Assembly (NCBI GenBank): GCA_041490445.1
Contig: JBGPTF010000003.1
Coordinates: 1-64,000, forward strand
Length of the DNA: 64,000 nucleotides
Reading direction: 5' to 3'
Origin: JBGPTF01 sp041490445
GTDB lineage: Bacteria; Acidobacteriota; Terriglobia; Acidiferrales; UBA7541
A program made the position numbers and the translations under genes. The notes beneath the pieces are model-generated. The model was not told the DNA's origin and ran no database searches. It saw only the letters and a list, made by a program, of their open reading frames with translations. Shown in pieces: positions 1 to 7,905 of this stretch. Within the stretch, counting starts at the first letter, position 1. Every line of letters starts with the position of its first letter.

Positions 1-209
1 ACTGGGCCGGTTCGAGTGAAGTTTGTCCACGCGGCCCTCCAGCAGTTCCGGCGTCCTCTCGTTTCACGCAATGACCGCGACCATCCTACTTCGCAAACCT
101 ATATCCGCCCCGGAATTTCCCGTTTCCAGCCTGGATAGCATCTTGGCGAAGGACAAGATACTTTTGTCTATTCATGGCTAGTCCCCTTCTGGCATCAAAA
201 CTCCTTCGT

Positions 210-722
210 TTACATCCCTGCCTTTCCGCTTCTTGCTTCCCCATACCACTTCTTGTACGACTCCAGGATCGTCTTCCCCGCAATCCTGAATTGGTCCCCT
301 TCCACCACGTATTGCAATCCAACGGGGATGCAGCCGCCGGTCTGGCCCGGCTGCTGCCCCGGATCAGGCAGCCGAACCAAATGGTTGCAATGCGCGCAGA
401 TCAACTTTCCAAACCACAGATAATGCGCGCCTCGTTTACAGCTTCGACACGCCGCGAAGGAAGCGCGGATCACGCCATCCTTGCCCTTCTGCACCGCGAG
501 GTCGACTTTCGTTGAGGCATTGATCGAATAATGAAAGATCTCGAGTTCTCCCCTGTTAACCTTCTCCATCGGTATCCGCAGGTCATTACCCGTGGCGATT
601 TCGTTGCGGCCATTCTCTTCTGCCAGAGAAAGCCAAAGCGTCGCAGCCGCCAAAGCCGCCACCAGCGCGAATACCACCCCGCGCAACCACTTCCCCGGCG
701 AATTGTTCATGCGACTTCGCAT
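210..722 (-). CDS. DUF2318-like membrane-anchored Cys-rich protein
   Basis: 170 residues. An N-terminal membrane anchor or signal segment (about residues 10-30) is followed by a soluble domain with the DUF2318-type cysteine pattern: CRSCK near residue 93, CAHC near residue 109, and GGCIP near residue 129. In known DUF2318 proteins these Cys pairs are thought to bind metal, and the genes often sit with iron or copper transport systems; the exact reaction is unknown. The start at 722 is supported by a GAGGAG motif nine bases upstream. It begins three bases after the stop of the upstream gene, so the two are probably translationally coupled. It ends in TAA. Its place at the end of a long minus-strand run that begins with a Cus-type efflux pump fits a metal-handling role, which is inference. 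Confidence 0.8.
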   Translation of the reverse strand: MRSRMNNSPGKWLRGVVFALVAALAAATLWLSLAEENGRNEIATGNDLRIPMEKVNRGELEIFHYSINASTKVDLAVQKGKDGVIRASFAACRSCKRGAHYLWFGKLICAHCNHLVRLPDPGQQPGQTGGCIPVGLQYVVEGDQFRIAGKTILESYKKWYGEARSGKAGM

Positions 723-725
723 TTC

Positions 726-1418
726 TCATTTCTCCTCACTCAATCTCGCCGAACGCGGCAATGTCGCCGCCTCGGCTTCAACTGAATGAACGGAGTCTCT
801 GCAGCATCCCAGCCGGGCCTTTTGCTGCATCACAAGGAAACCGAACGCTGGATCCTTGAATTGAGCGCTGTGAACTGCTTCCCAATTGTGGCGGATGAAC
901 TCAAACAGAAAACGCTCCACGTGCCCCAAAAGAATGACCTTGAACTTGGGGTGGCTTACCTGGCTGAGAGAAGATCCAAAGGCGACGAGCCGGACCAGAT
1001 GGCCGCAATGCGTCTTCGCCTGCCCTTCTCGCAAAAGGTTTCTAACCACCGCGGGAACATGCCCGGGTTCACAGCAGCCAAAGCGCGTTAGTGCAGCTTG
1101 CAACACCGCGGGGTCCGTGGCAGCTTGGTTCAATTCAGCTCGTCCCTCTTTCACTTCTCCAATCAGCATTTGCGGCTCGTTTCCTGCGGCGTTCAGTTCC
1201 GGGTCGGGCGCACAAATGCCCTCCGCGCGCACGGCATGTCCTTGAACCAGGCCCTCCGGGGCTATTCCCGCGCCGGGAAATCGGAAAGCCAGCACATCCA
1301 AATCAGTCGCCGCTCGGAAGCCGCCAAAGCGATGCGCCTCGACAATCGGATATTCTGTCACGGTGAAAAAGCCGTTCACCCGTAAGTAGGCTTCGACTAG
1401 TGCGACCGCGTGGTCCAT
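726..1418 (-). CDS. Uncharacterised protein with PD-(D/E)XK-like motif
   Basis: 230 residues, no signal peptide. I do not recognise the family. Residues about 38-41 (TDLDVLAF) followed by GEVKEGRAEL near residue 87 give the spacing and character D...E-x-K of a PD-(D/E)XK nuclease-like fold, and the N-terminal helix (VALVEAYLRVNGFF) is typical of the region before such a core. Later there are several Cys/His (CCEPGH, THCGH). The start ATG at 1418 has a strong GGGAGGGG ribosome site seven bases upstream and overlaps the end of the lytic transglycosylase gene by 22 bases, so it is part of the same transcript. The next gene (DUF2318) starts three bases after its stop. The nuclease-fold idea is inference from motifs; any link to the metal genes is unknown. 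Confidence 0.6.
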   Translation of the reverse strand: MDHAVALVEAYLRVNGFFTVTEYPIVEAHRFGGFRAATDLDVLAFRFPGAGIAPEGLVQGHAVRAEGICAPDPELNAAGNEPQMLIGEVKEGRAELNQAATDPAVLQAALTRFGCCEPGHVPAVVRNLLREGQAKTHCGHLVRLVAFGSSLSQVSHPKFKVILLGHVERFLFEFIRHNWEAVHSAQFKDPAFGFLVMQQKARLGCCRDSVHSVEAEAATLPRSARLSEEK

Positions 1419-2317
1419 GACGTACCCCTCCCGTCCAGTTCTGATCTCTCGCCCGCGATTCCGACAATCGTGCCAACGTCGTCAGCAAACTTCGCAGAGA
1501 CGAAAACGACGGCTCCCTTCGGTGGGTTTGCGGGTTGCCGCGCTTCCCATCGGCTTGCCTCGCGACCACGGAGCAGCCGAACTGCATCCAGAACAGCATG
1601 GACGTAAATCCGAGTTTCATCCGGCAAGAGTTTCCTCGCACTCAGCGTTTCGAAGTTCGCAGTTCCGGCACGAAGAATCGCCTGCTGGATTGCCTGCTCG
1701 CCCGCGTTGTAAGCAGCCAGCGTTAGCTGCCAATCGCCGAATCGGCGGTTCAGGTCGCTGAGGTACTTCGCGGCGGCCTGCGTAGCCAGCAGGACATCCA
1801 GGCGCTCGTCAGCATTGCCACGTACAGCCAGTCCGTAGCGCTCGGCTGTCGCTGGCACGAATTGCCAGAGACCCCGGGCTCCCTTTCGCGACATAGCATC
1901 GGCCCGGGCCGCGCTCTCCACCAGAACCACAGCAATCAACTCTGCAGGCACGCCTTCCTGGCGAAGGATGGTTTCGATCATCGGCCGAAGAGCCGCCAGC
2001 CTTTCTAACGCCAGTCGCAATCCCTTTTCCCGCCCTCGCCAATAACGCTTCGCAAATTCCTCCTCCAAGTCTTCGTGTGATACCAAGCGATTCCCGGAGG
2101 AAGCCAGGGCCGAGAGAGGCGATGAAGCGGATCGTGCAACCGCCGGAGCGGGCGTCGCCGCCGCATCAGCCGCTCTGAAAAGCGAATCTTGTAAGCCGGC
2201 AAAGGGATCGTCGGAAGCTCTGCTCAGACTCTGCGGCGAAGGAGCGCCCCAGCCAGGCCCGGCTGTGAAGAGCAGCCCCAGAGCTAGCGGCAGCAGGAGA
2301 AAAAGGCAGCGCCGCAT
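1397..2317 (-). CDS. Lytic murein transglycosylase (SLT domain)
   Basis: 306 residues. Hydrophobic signal peptide at residues 1-24, then a Ser/Ala-rich linker, then a SLT/goose-lysozyme-type domain from about residue 105. The catalytic glutamate is E134 in VLVESAA; GARGLWQF (147-153) and the later AAYNAG motif are the standard family signatures. The enzyme cleaves the MurNAc-GlcNAc bond in peptidoglycan to leave 1,6-anhydro-MurNAc, in the periplasm. No LysM domains are visible, so it is shorter than MltD. It follows galT by six bases and overlaps the next gene, indicating co-transcription, although the sugar-metabolism neighbours do not explain its job. Confidence 0.88.
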   Translation of the reverse strand: MRRCLFLLLPLALGLLFTAGPGWGAPSPQSLSRASDDPFAGLQDSLFRAADAAATPAPAVARSASSPLSALASSGNRLVSHEDLEEEFAKRYWRGREKGLRLALERLAALRPMIETILRQEGVPAELIAVVLVESAARADAMSRKGARGLWQFVPATAERYGLAVRGNADERLDVLLATQAAAKYLSDLNRRFGDWQLTLAAYNAGEQAIQQAILRAGTANFETLSARKLLPDETRIYVHAVLDAVRLLRGREASRWEARQPANPPKGAVVFVSAKFADDVGTIVGIAGERSELDGRGTSWTTRSH

Positions 2318-2323
2318 AGTCGG

Positions 2324-3355
2324 TCACACCCCCGCTGGCACTTTGGCCAGAATGGATTTGAAGAAGGGCGCTGTCTCTTCCGGGATTGCCGTGTTGATGT
2401 AAATTCCGGTACCAAGCTCAAACCCCGCCTCAGTCGTCAGGCGCGGGCGAATCTCGATATGCCAAAGGAAATAGGGCTTCTTTTCATCTTCGACCGGAGC
2501 GGTGTGCACGATGAGATTGAAATCCGGATTGTTAAGGCCGTCATGGAGTGCGCGCAGCACGCGCCTGAGCGTGGAGGCCAGTTCCAACCGTTCCTCGAAT
2601 TGGGTTTGCGCGAAGCAGGGATTGTGGTGTTTGGGAATGATCCACGTCTCGAATGGCACCTGCGAGGCGAATGGATGAAAGACCACGAGCCGGGGTGTTT
2701 CCAGCACGATGCGCTTTCCCGCAGCCTTCTCGTCCTCGACAAGATCGCAGTACAGGCAATGACCGGTGTCGTCATAATGCTGGATCGCCACCTGGTATTT
2801 CTGCCGGATGTGAAGCGGCACAATCGGAGTCGCCACGAGTTGCGAATGGGGGTGTAGAAGCGAAGTCCCGGCGCCGACGCCATGATTACGGAACACGAGG
2901 ATAAGCTTGACTCGCCGGTCCGTCCGCAGCTCCTGATACCGCTGGCAGTAAGTCTGCAGCAACTCAAGGATTTCCTGTTCGCTCATCAGCGGAAGGATCC
3001 GATTGTGGTCGGGACTCTCGATAATCACCTCGTGGTGGCCATAGGCAGGCATGGAGTGAAACAGACGGCCGTGCGAGGTGACCTCAAGATCCGAAGTCGG
3101 TGTAAAAGCGGCGAATTTATTCGCCACAACACGGACGCGCCATCCTGGCTGATTCTTGTTGCCGTAGTCTCGTAACGCAAATACTTCATCGGGTGTCAAC
3201 AGCTCGTTGTCGGGGCAAAATGGACATAGGTGTTCTTGTACAGGCGGGGTTGACCCAGAATCGGCCATCCCATGAAACTGATCCGGGCGCTTGGCCCTCT
3301 CGACGGCGATGACCACCCATTCCTTTGTTGTCGGATCCTGTCTTAGTTCAGGCAT
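2324..3355 (-). CDS. galT: Galactose-1-phosphate uridylyltransferase
   Basis: 343 residues, HIT-superfamily nucleotidyl transferase of the Leloir pathway: UDP-glucose + galactose-1-phosphate gives glucose-1-phosphate + UDP-galactose. The active-site motif HPHSQ lies at residues 168-172, with H170 the expected uridylylated histidine. CPFC (44-47) and a second Cys pair (CLYCD) are candidate zinc ligands. The N-terminal MPELRQDP and the length are normal for bacterial GalT. A GGAGGAG ribosome site precedes the ATG. It lies 75 bases after glgX, so the pair may feed glucose-1-phosphate and glycogen metabolism together; no galK or galE is seen nearby. Confidence 0.93.
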   Translation of the reverse strand: MPELRQDPTTKEWVVIAVERAKRPDQFHGMADSGSTPPVQEHLCPFCPDNELLTPDEVFALRDYGNKNQPGWRVRVVANKFAAFTPTSDLEVTSHGRLFHSMPAYGHHEVIIESPDHNRILPLMSEQEILELLQTYCQRYQELRTDRRVKLILVFRNHGVGAGTSLLHPHSQLVATPIVPLHIRQKYQVAIQHYDDTGHCLYCDLVEDEKAAGKRIVLETPRLVVFHPFASQVPFETWIIPKHHNPCFAQTQFEERLELASTLRRVLRALHDGLNNPDFNLIVHTAPVEDEKKPYFLWHIEIRPRLTTEAGFELGTGIYINTAIPEETAPFFKSILAKVPAGV

Positions 3356-3430
3356 GGAAGCTGCTCCTCCCGCGATCCAGAAAAGCCGCGGTTCGGGATT
3401 TGTGGTGCGTGAAAGGACAAGGATGCTGCC

Positions 3431-5650
3431 TCATCGGCCCTCCTCCCTTTTCGCTCTCACTTCCGGCCGCCACCTTCCGCGGAGAAGCATGACGACCGAG
3501 CGTGCAGGCACAGCACAGTTTGGTGACCTCAATGGCTCAGCCGACGCAGCCTCGCAAAAATCCTCCGGGGGGTTAGCCGCCGTATCAACGACCTTTCTCC
3601 ATTGGTCCGGCTGTCCTTCTTGGATGGCAAAATCGAGCGGCTCCCAGTAGGCGTTAATCATCACGTAGAGATCGTCGTCCTCGGAACCGCCATGGAGACA
3701 GTAGGCGAGTGTGTGCGAATCATAGGAAAGGTCCGGCTGCGCGCCGACCCCGTACCACCGAACATCGTTTCTCCAGAAGACCGAGCGTGCGATGGAAGGA
3801 TGTGCCTTCCGAAACGCGATCATCTTTTGGAAGAAGCGGAAAATGTCCTCGTGCGTTTCTAGACGGTCCCAATCAAGCGACGTTGTCGGGCCATCCACGT
3901 TCCAAGGATTGCGGTGGCCGAATTGTGTCTGGAGAAATTCGTCGCCGGCACGAAACATCGGCGTGCCGTTTGAAAGCAGCAGCAAACAACAGAAATTCTT
4001 GACCTGCTGCTTTCGCAGCCTCGAGACTTCATCACCGACACTTTCCTCGCCGTCGCGGTTCCCGCAATTCCAACTATCGTCCGAGTCATACGCAACGAGG
4101 TCGTAAAGCGTCGGACCATCATGCGAAGCAATGTAGTTCAAACTCTGGTGCGGCCGGCAGGAGCTTTCGATTGAATCTGGAAAAACGTCAGAACTTCCGT
4201 AGATTCTCGTCATGAGGTCGGCAACAAGGCCCGAATCGCTCTTGACGAATCGGCGGACCGTATTGCGGAACTTGTCGTTCCATTGTTTCCAGCCAGCCCC
4301 AGGAAAGCTGCGCTGGAGGATCGCCCAGGTCGGCGGGCACGGGCAGGCCGGCTTTTCACAACAGGCCTTGCTTTCCCTCCCGTATACCCAGGGGGACTGC
4401 CCTAACTCATAGTTGGGATACTGTGCGTTGCCCTCCCACGGTTCTGCGATGAGGCGCACGCGAGCAAGATCTGGATCGGCGGCAATGTCGCCGAAAATTG
4501 GAGGCTCCTCAAAATTGATGGTCCCGTCGCTGTTGCGCGAAAAAACGGATGCCAAGTCAAACCGGAAACCGTCCACGTGCATCTCCCGCACCCAATGGCG
4601 AAGGCTGTGAACGATCAGTTGCCGGGCTGCTGGATGTGCGCAGTTCAGTGTGTTGCCGGCACCGGTAAAGTCGGCGTAGGTACGACTCGGGTCACTGGAA
4701 GACATGTAGTACGTCGCGGCGTCAATGCCCTTAAGACCAAAAACAGGGCCGTGCTCGTTTCCCTCGCCGGTGTGGTTGTAAACGACATCAAGAATTACCT
4801 CGATCTCGGCCTGGTGGAGTGCCTTGACCATTTCCTGAAATTCGCGGACGGCGGCAGCCCCGTCACGAGAGCCCGCGTAGCGGTGATGCGGCGCGAAAAA
4901 GCTGATCGGCATATAGCCCCAGTAATTGGGCTCCGTGTCGTCAAATTCGAATACAGGCATGAGTTCGACTGCGGTTATCCCCAGTTCTTGCAAGTACGGG
5001 ATTTTCTCGATCACTCCTGCGAACGTACCGCGGTTTTGCGAGTCAACTTCGGAGTTCGAGTTCATCGTGAATCCGCGAACGTGCATTTCGTAAATGACCA
5101 GGTCATGCTCGTGACGCGGCGTTGAATCGCCAGACCAGTCGAAGCTGTCGGTTCCTCCGTCAAGCACACCCAGTAAGGCTCTTCCTGCATTCGTATCTGC
5201 ACTCAGAGCCGCGCTCCGCTCAAAGTTCGCGGGGAAAAACACCTGCCTTGCGTACGGATCCAGAAGTATCTTTGCAGAATTGAACATGCGCAGTTTCAGC
5301 GCTTCACCCGACAAGGTAGGGCCGTCCACGGAGTACGCGTAATAGGCCGCGGTGCCAGCCTGGGCCCGGGGGATGCGGGCATGCCAAACCGCCCCAGTCT
5401 TGTTCCGGAACTGATCAAACTCGTACACAAATACGGGTTCTACCAGTCGCTCAGCTTCGTAAATCAGAAGTCGCACGCGGCTGGCATGTTGAGAATAGAG
5501 TGCAAAATTGTAGGCCTGCTCGGCCTCGACCCAGGTGACGCCCAAAGGCCAGGGAGAACCCTCTAGGCTCTCCCGCCGCCTCGTCCCGATTGATTTGGGG
5601 GAGAGCTTGTACGATCCGCCACTCCTCGGGTCATGTTTGAGTTTTGGCAT
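3431..5650 (-). CDS. glgX: Glycogen debranching enzyme, GlgX/isoamylase type
   Basis: About 739 residues from the ATG at 5650 (GGAG eight bases upstream); a GTG at 5671 would add seven residues but has no good ribosome site. An N-terminal CBM48-like domain (WPLGVTWVE...YNFALYS) is followed by a GH13 alpha-amylase barrel: region I DVVYNH, region II DGFRFDLAS with the nucleophile Asp at about residue 365, region III LIAEPWE with the acid/base Glu, and region IV SHDG. It hydrolyses alpha-1,6 branch points of glycogen or limit dextrin in the cytoplasm. It starts 30 bases after the end of the full-length selenoprotein reading frame at 5681, so it is in the same transcript. Confidence 0.92.
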   Translation of the reverse strand: MPKLKHDPRSGGSYKLSPKSIGTRRRESLEGSPWPLGVTWVEAEQAYNFALYSQHASRVRLLIYEAERLVEPVFVYEFDQFRNKTGAVWHARIPRAQAGTAAYYAYSVDGPTLSGEALKLRMFNSAKILLDPYARQVFFPANFERSAALSADTNAGRALLGVLDGGTDSFDWSGDSTPRHEHDLVIYEMHVRGFTMNSNSEVDSQNRGTFAGVIEKIPYLQELGITAVELMPVFEFDDTEPNYWGYMPISFFAPHHRYAGSRDGAAAVREFQEMVKALHQAEIEVILDVVYNHTGEGNEHGPVFGLKGIDAATYYMSSSDPSRTYADFTGAGNTLNCAHPAARQLIVHSLRHWVREMHVDGFRFDLASVFSRNSDGTINFEEPPIFGDIAADPDLARVRLIAEPWEGNAQYPNYELGQSPWVYGRESKACCEKPACPCPPTWAILQRSFPGAGWKQWNDKFRNTVRRFVKSDSGLVADLMTRIYGSSDVFPDSIESSCRPHQSLNYIASHDGPTLYDLVAYDSDDSWNCGNRDGEESVGDEVSRLRKQQVKNFCCLLLLSNGTPMFRAGDEFLQTQFGHRNPWNVDGPTTSLDWDRLETHEDIFRFFQKMIAFRKAHPSIARSVFWRNDVRWYGVGAQPDLSYDSHTLAYCLHGGSEDDDLYVMINAYWEPLDFAIQEGQPDQWRKVVDTAANPPEDFCEAASAEPLRSPNCAVPARSVVMLLRGRWRPEVRAKREEGR

Positions 5651-5680
5651 GTCGTAACTCCGGTCCCTCACCTCGCGCGC

Positions 5681-6190
5681 TCATTTCACTTCCATGCGGC
5701 GCCAGTCGCCTCGGGTGATCGCTTCACGAATCTGTGGCGCACTTTTTCCTTCCTTCTGCATTTGTTCAACAAGGAGGACCTCCTTGATGCAGAGCAGTCA
5801 ACCGGCGCCATGATCGGACGCATAACAATCGAGCAAGCTGCGGTGCCCAAACCTGTCGCAATGGCAGTAACACGGTTGCTGCGCTACGACCGCGGGATGC
5901 TCCCGTGCCACGCGATAGGCATGACGCACCACCGGTTCTACGAACGCTTGCGGGTCCAGTGTCACCGGCAATGGCCGCGCCGCATCGGCGCTCTCGAAGT
6001 AAGGAGGCACCGAAACCGTCGCGGCCACCGGCCGGCTTTGCATGCTGGCGGCTGTGCGAGTCGGTTCTGTGGTACGGCTCCTGAGAAACCAGTAGCCGCC
6101 ACCCAATAGAACGAGCAGCAGAAGCGACAACGCGATCTTGCGCCCCGCGGCCCACGATCCAGATGAACGTTCTTGTTTGATAGAAGGCAT
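5681..6190 (-). CDS. Putative selenoprotein, PCYCxC-type membrane-anchored protein with in-frame UGA (Sec131)
   Basis: Predicted 169 residues when the UGA at 5798-5800 is read as selenocysteine; termination there would give 130. Residues 19-36 form one membrane anchor. The exported domain carries P106-C107-Y-C109-H-C111, GHRSLLDC (C122), then U131-L-L-C134-IKE and a helical tail ending at a UGA at 5681-5683. The paralogue at 25539-26024 aligns without gaps through this region and has Cys at the UGA position, forming CxxC. The tail after the UGA is conserved (CIKE, IRxAI, W), which argues against simple truncation. A SECIS-like hairpin follows the UGA (see 5756-5792). The family resembles PCYCGC-motif proteins (PF13798-like), whose function is poorly known; metal binding or thiol redox in the periplasm is inference. 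It starts 14 bases after htrA with an AGAGG ribosome site. Alternatives are a decaying gene or a sequencing error. Confidence 0.8.
5756..5792 (-). promoter_or_regulatory. Candidate bacterial SECIS element
   Basis: Minus-strand RNA immediately 3' of the UGA at 5798-5800. Five bases after the UGA, CUGCAU (5787-5792) can pair with AUGCAG (5756-5761). Directly inside it, CAAGGA pairs with UCCUUG (5770-5786) and leaves an apex GGUCC, with a further G-C pair possible. The GGUC starts 17 bases after the UGA. From memory, the E. coli fdhF element has GGUC in its apical loop about 18 bases after its UGA. The hairpin lies inside the coding region, as in bacterial SECIS elements, and includes the conserved IKE codons. 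No bulged U like that of E. coli is obvious. Confidence 0.72.
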
Positions 6191-6204
6191 TGTCTGTCTT
6201 TCCT

Positions 6205-7263
6205 CTAGTGCATAGGTTCCAGCACGAACTCGATCGGAAAGAATCGCCCCTCTCGATAGACGGTCATCCTGACTTTTTCTCCGGGGTGGCCCGAGACGAG
6301 CGCGCGCGTCACTTCTCCCAGTGTGGAGACTTTCCTGCCATTGATGGCCGTGACGATGTCTCCACCCAGGACATAGGTCTGACGACCTACGCTGACCTGC
6401 CTCTGACCCGCAAGCAGGCCTGCGGCCTCTGCGGGACTGCGCAGTACGACCTCTTCGACAAGGAACCCCTCCTGAAGGGGAATCCCCAGCATTTCACTCA
6501 AGTCGTGGTCCAAGGCTTGCCCGCTGAAGCCAAGGCCGGGCCGGTACGGGTGGCCCATGCTCAAGAGGTCGGGGATGACGCGGCGCGCCACTTTGGAAGG
6601 AATCGCGAACCCCAGGTTCTGCGCGTCGGCTACCAACGCGGTCACGATCCCCACGACTTCACCCTGTGAATTCAACAGTGGCCCTCCGCTATTGCCCGGA
6701 TTGATGGCCGTGTCAGTCTGAATGACGGATTCCTCGAGTTGCGGGGAGAGAAAATCGAGAGTTCGATCCGTCGAGCTGACGACACCCACTGTGAGGGTGT
6801 TGTGTAGTCCAAGGGGGTTCCCTACCGCCATGACCTTTTGTCCGATCTGCAGTGCATCGGAGTCGCCGAGCGCCAGGGGTGTTATCTCCGACGCAGGTAG
6901 AGAAACTGAAAGAATGGCCAAGTCCAGACCCGGAGCCGTGCCGACAAGCCGGGCTGTCAAGCGGCGCCCATCGTTCGTCACGACCTCGATTTGAGTGCTG
7001 TCTTCGATCACGTGAAAGTTCGTCAGGATGTGACCTTCCTGGTCAAAGAAAAAGCCTGTTCCGATCCCACTCTTGGGAGTAATGTCCTCGAACTTCAAAT
7101 GCAGGTGTTCCCGGGCGTTGATGTGAACCACGGCCGGGCTAGCTTTGCGAAAAACTTCGGCGGTGTTCTGCTCGTCCGGCAAGAACTGGCCATGAGCCTG
7201 GACGCTCACCATGATCGCGGCTGCGACGCCGACCAGCGGCCAAATTCGATTCGCTTTGCTCAT
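6205..7263 (-). CDS. HtrA/DegP-like periplasmic serine protease
   Basis: 352 residues. Signal peptide or anchor at residues 8-25; trypsin-like protease domain with catalytic triad H84 (TNFHV), D114 (LDLAIL) and S192 (NPGNSGGP); one C-terminal PDZ domain from about residue 240. This is the DegS/HtrA architecture (one PDZ), shorter than two-PDZ DegP. Such enzymes degrade or sense misfolded envelope proteins. An AGGAG ribosome site precedes the ATG. It follows a 124-base spacer after the unknown gene at 7388-7900 and is followed 14 bases later by the selenoprotein candidate, so the two form a tight pair. Its position behind a copper/silver-type pump suggests repair of metal- or thiol-damaged periplasmic proteins; that is inference. 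Confidence 0.92.
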   Translation of the reverse strand: MSKANRIWPLVGVAAAIMVSVQAHGQFLPDEQNTAEVFRKASPAVVHINAREHLHLKFEDITPKSGIGTGFFFDQEGHILTNFHVIEDSTQIEVVTNDGRRLTARLVGTAPGLDLAILSVSLPASEITPLALGDSDALQIGQKVMAVGNPLGLHNTLTVGVVSSTDRTLDFLSPQLEESVIQTDTAINPGNSGGPLLNSQGEVVGIVTALVADAQNLGFAIPSKVARRVIPDLLSMGHPYRPGLGFSGQALDHDLSEMLGIPLQEGFLVEEVVLRSPAEAAGLLAGQRQVSVGRQTYVLGGDIVTAINGRKVSTLGEVTRALVSGHPGEKVRMTVYREGRFFPIEFVLEPMH

Positions 7264-7298
7264 GGGTTTCTCCTATGAAGTTCTGTCTAGTCCGTACT

Positions 7299-7324
7299 GG
7301 TTTCGCCTCTTGTAGAGGCAAAAC
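7299..7324. promoter_or_regulatory. Inverted repeat in the htrA leader
   Basis: Two ten-base arms (7300-7309 and 7315-7324) around a TTGTA loop pair at nine of ten positions as DNA; the tenth pair becomes a G-U wobble in minus-strand RNA. It sits about 40 bases before the htrA start. No strong U-run follows it on the minus strand, so an operator or leader structure is as likely as a terminator. No function can be proved. Confidence 0.35.
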
Positions 7325-7387
7325 TTGTTTGGCCCTAACGCTTCAAGCTGGCACCTGCGCTGACTCCTTTATCCTCTCGGTGTTCCT

Positions 7388-7900
7388 CTACGCCGCACGG
7401 CCCGGCCCAACCCCTCGCGACCCCACACGCGCAGAGCCGCCACGGATCGCTCCCAGGTCGTGCAGTTGCTGTTCCATCTCCCGCAGGCATCGGAGCTGGC
7501 ACGGCCCCATGGAGCGCGCGGATGAGCCACGCGGCGTAATCACGATAGCGAGCGTGACATGGCCTACCTTTTCCGCCGGGCTGTCGTACTCCAAAGCAGC
7601 ATCAAACGGGGTAACCTCGTAAAAGGAATCCCGCTTCTCTTTGGGCAGGATGTAAAATGTGATTTCTCTCAGTGCAGCGAAGATCTCTCGGCAGAGGTCG
7701 CATCCGGGAGCAGGCCGGCGCCCCGGTAAATGCCTGCCGTGCAACTCCAGGCGAAATCCGGTGTCAAACCGGCGATGGTCACCCGAGAATTGGTATTCCG
7801 GCCAAACTTCCCAGTACACCTGGTAACGTGCGATTGCTGCGCGCAACTTGGCCAACTTTTGATCTTGCTCAACTAGGGGGCTTGCAAACTGGTCGCTCAT
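7388..7900 (-). CDS. Uncharacterised protein downstream of cusA
   Basis: 170 residues starting MSDQFASPLVEQDQ; longer upstream frame extensions run antisense-free through cusA and are rejected because the cusA frame is clearly real. No signal peptide or membrane segment. It carries a CDLC motif near residue 61, followed by REIFAALREITFYILP and a hydrophobic strand HVTLAIVITPRG, which looks like a small alpha/beta fold. I do not recognise the family. The ATG lies six bases after the cusA stop, so it is co-transcribed with the pump. A cytosolic metal-related accessory role is only a guess from context. Confidence 0.65.
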   Translation of the reverse strand: MSDQFASPLVEQDQKLAKLRAAIARYQVYWEVWPEYQFSGDHRRFDTGFRLELHGRHLPGRRPAPGCDLCREIFAALREITFYILPKEKRDSFYEVTPFDAALEYDSPAEKVGHVTLAIVITPRGSSARSMGPCQLRCLREMEQQLHDLGAIRGGSARVGSRGVGPGRAA

Positions 7901-7905
7901 TGGAA

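Noticed and set aside
5798..5800. Simple nonsense mutation or pseudogene as the explanation for the UGA
   Set aside because: The frame beyond it stays open, is conserved with the paralogue, and is followed by a SECIS-like hairpin; not excluded, but the selenoprotein reading explains more.
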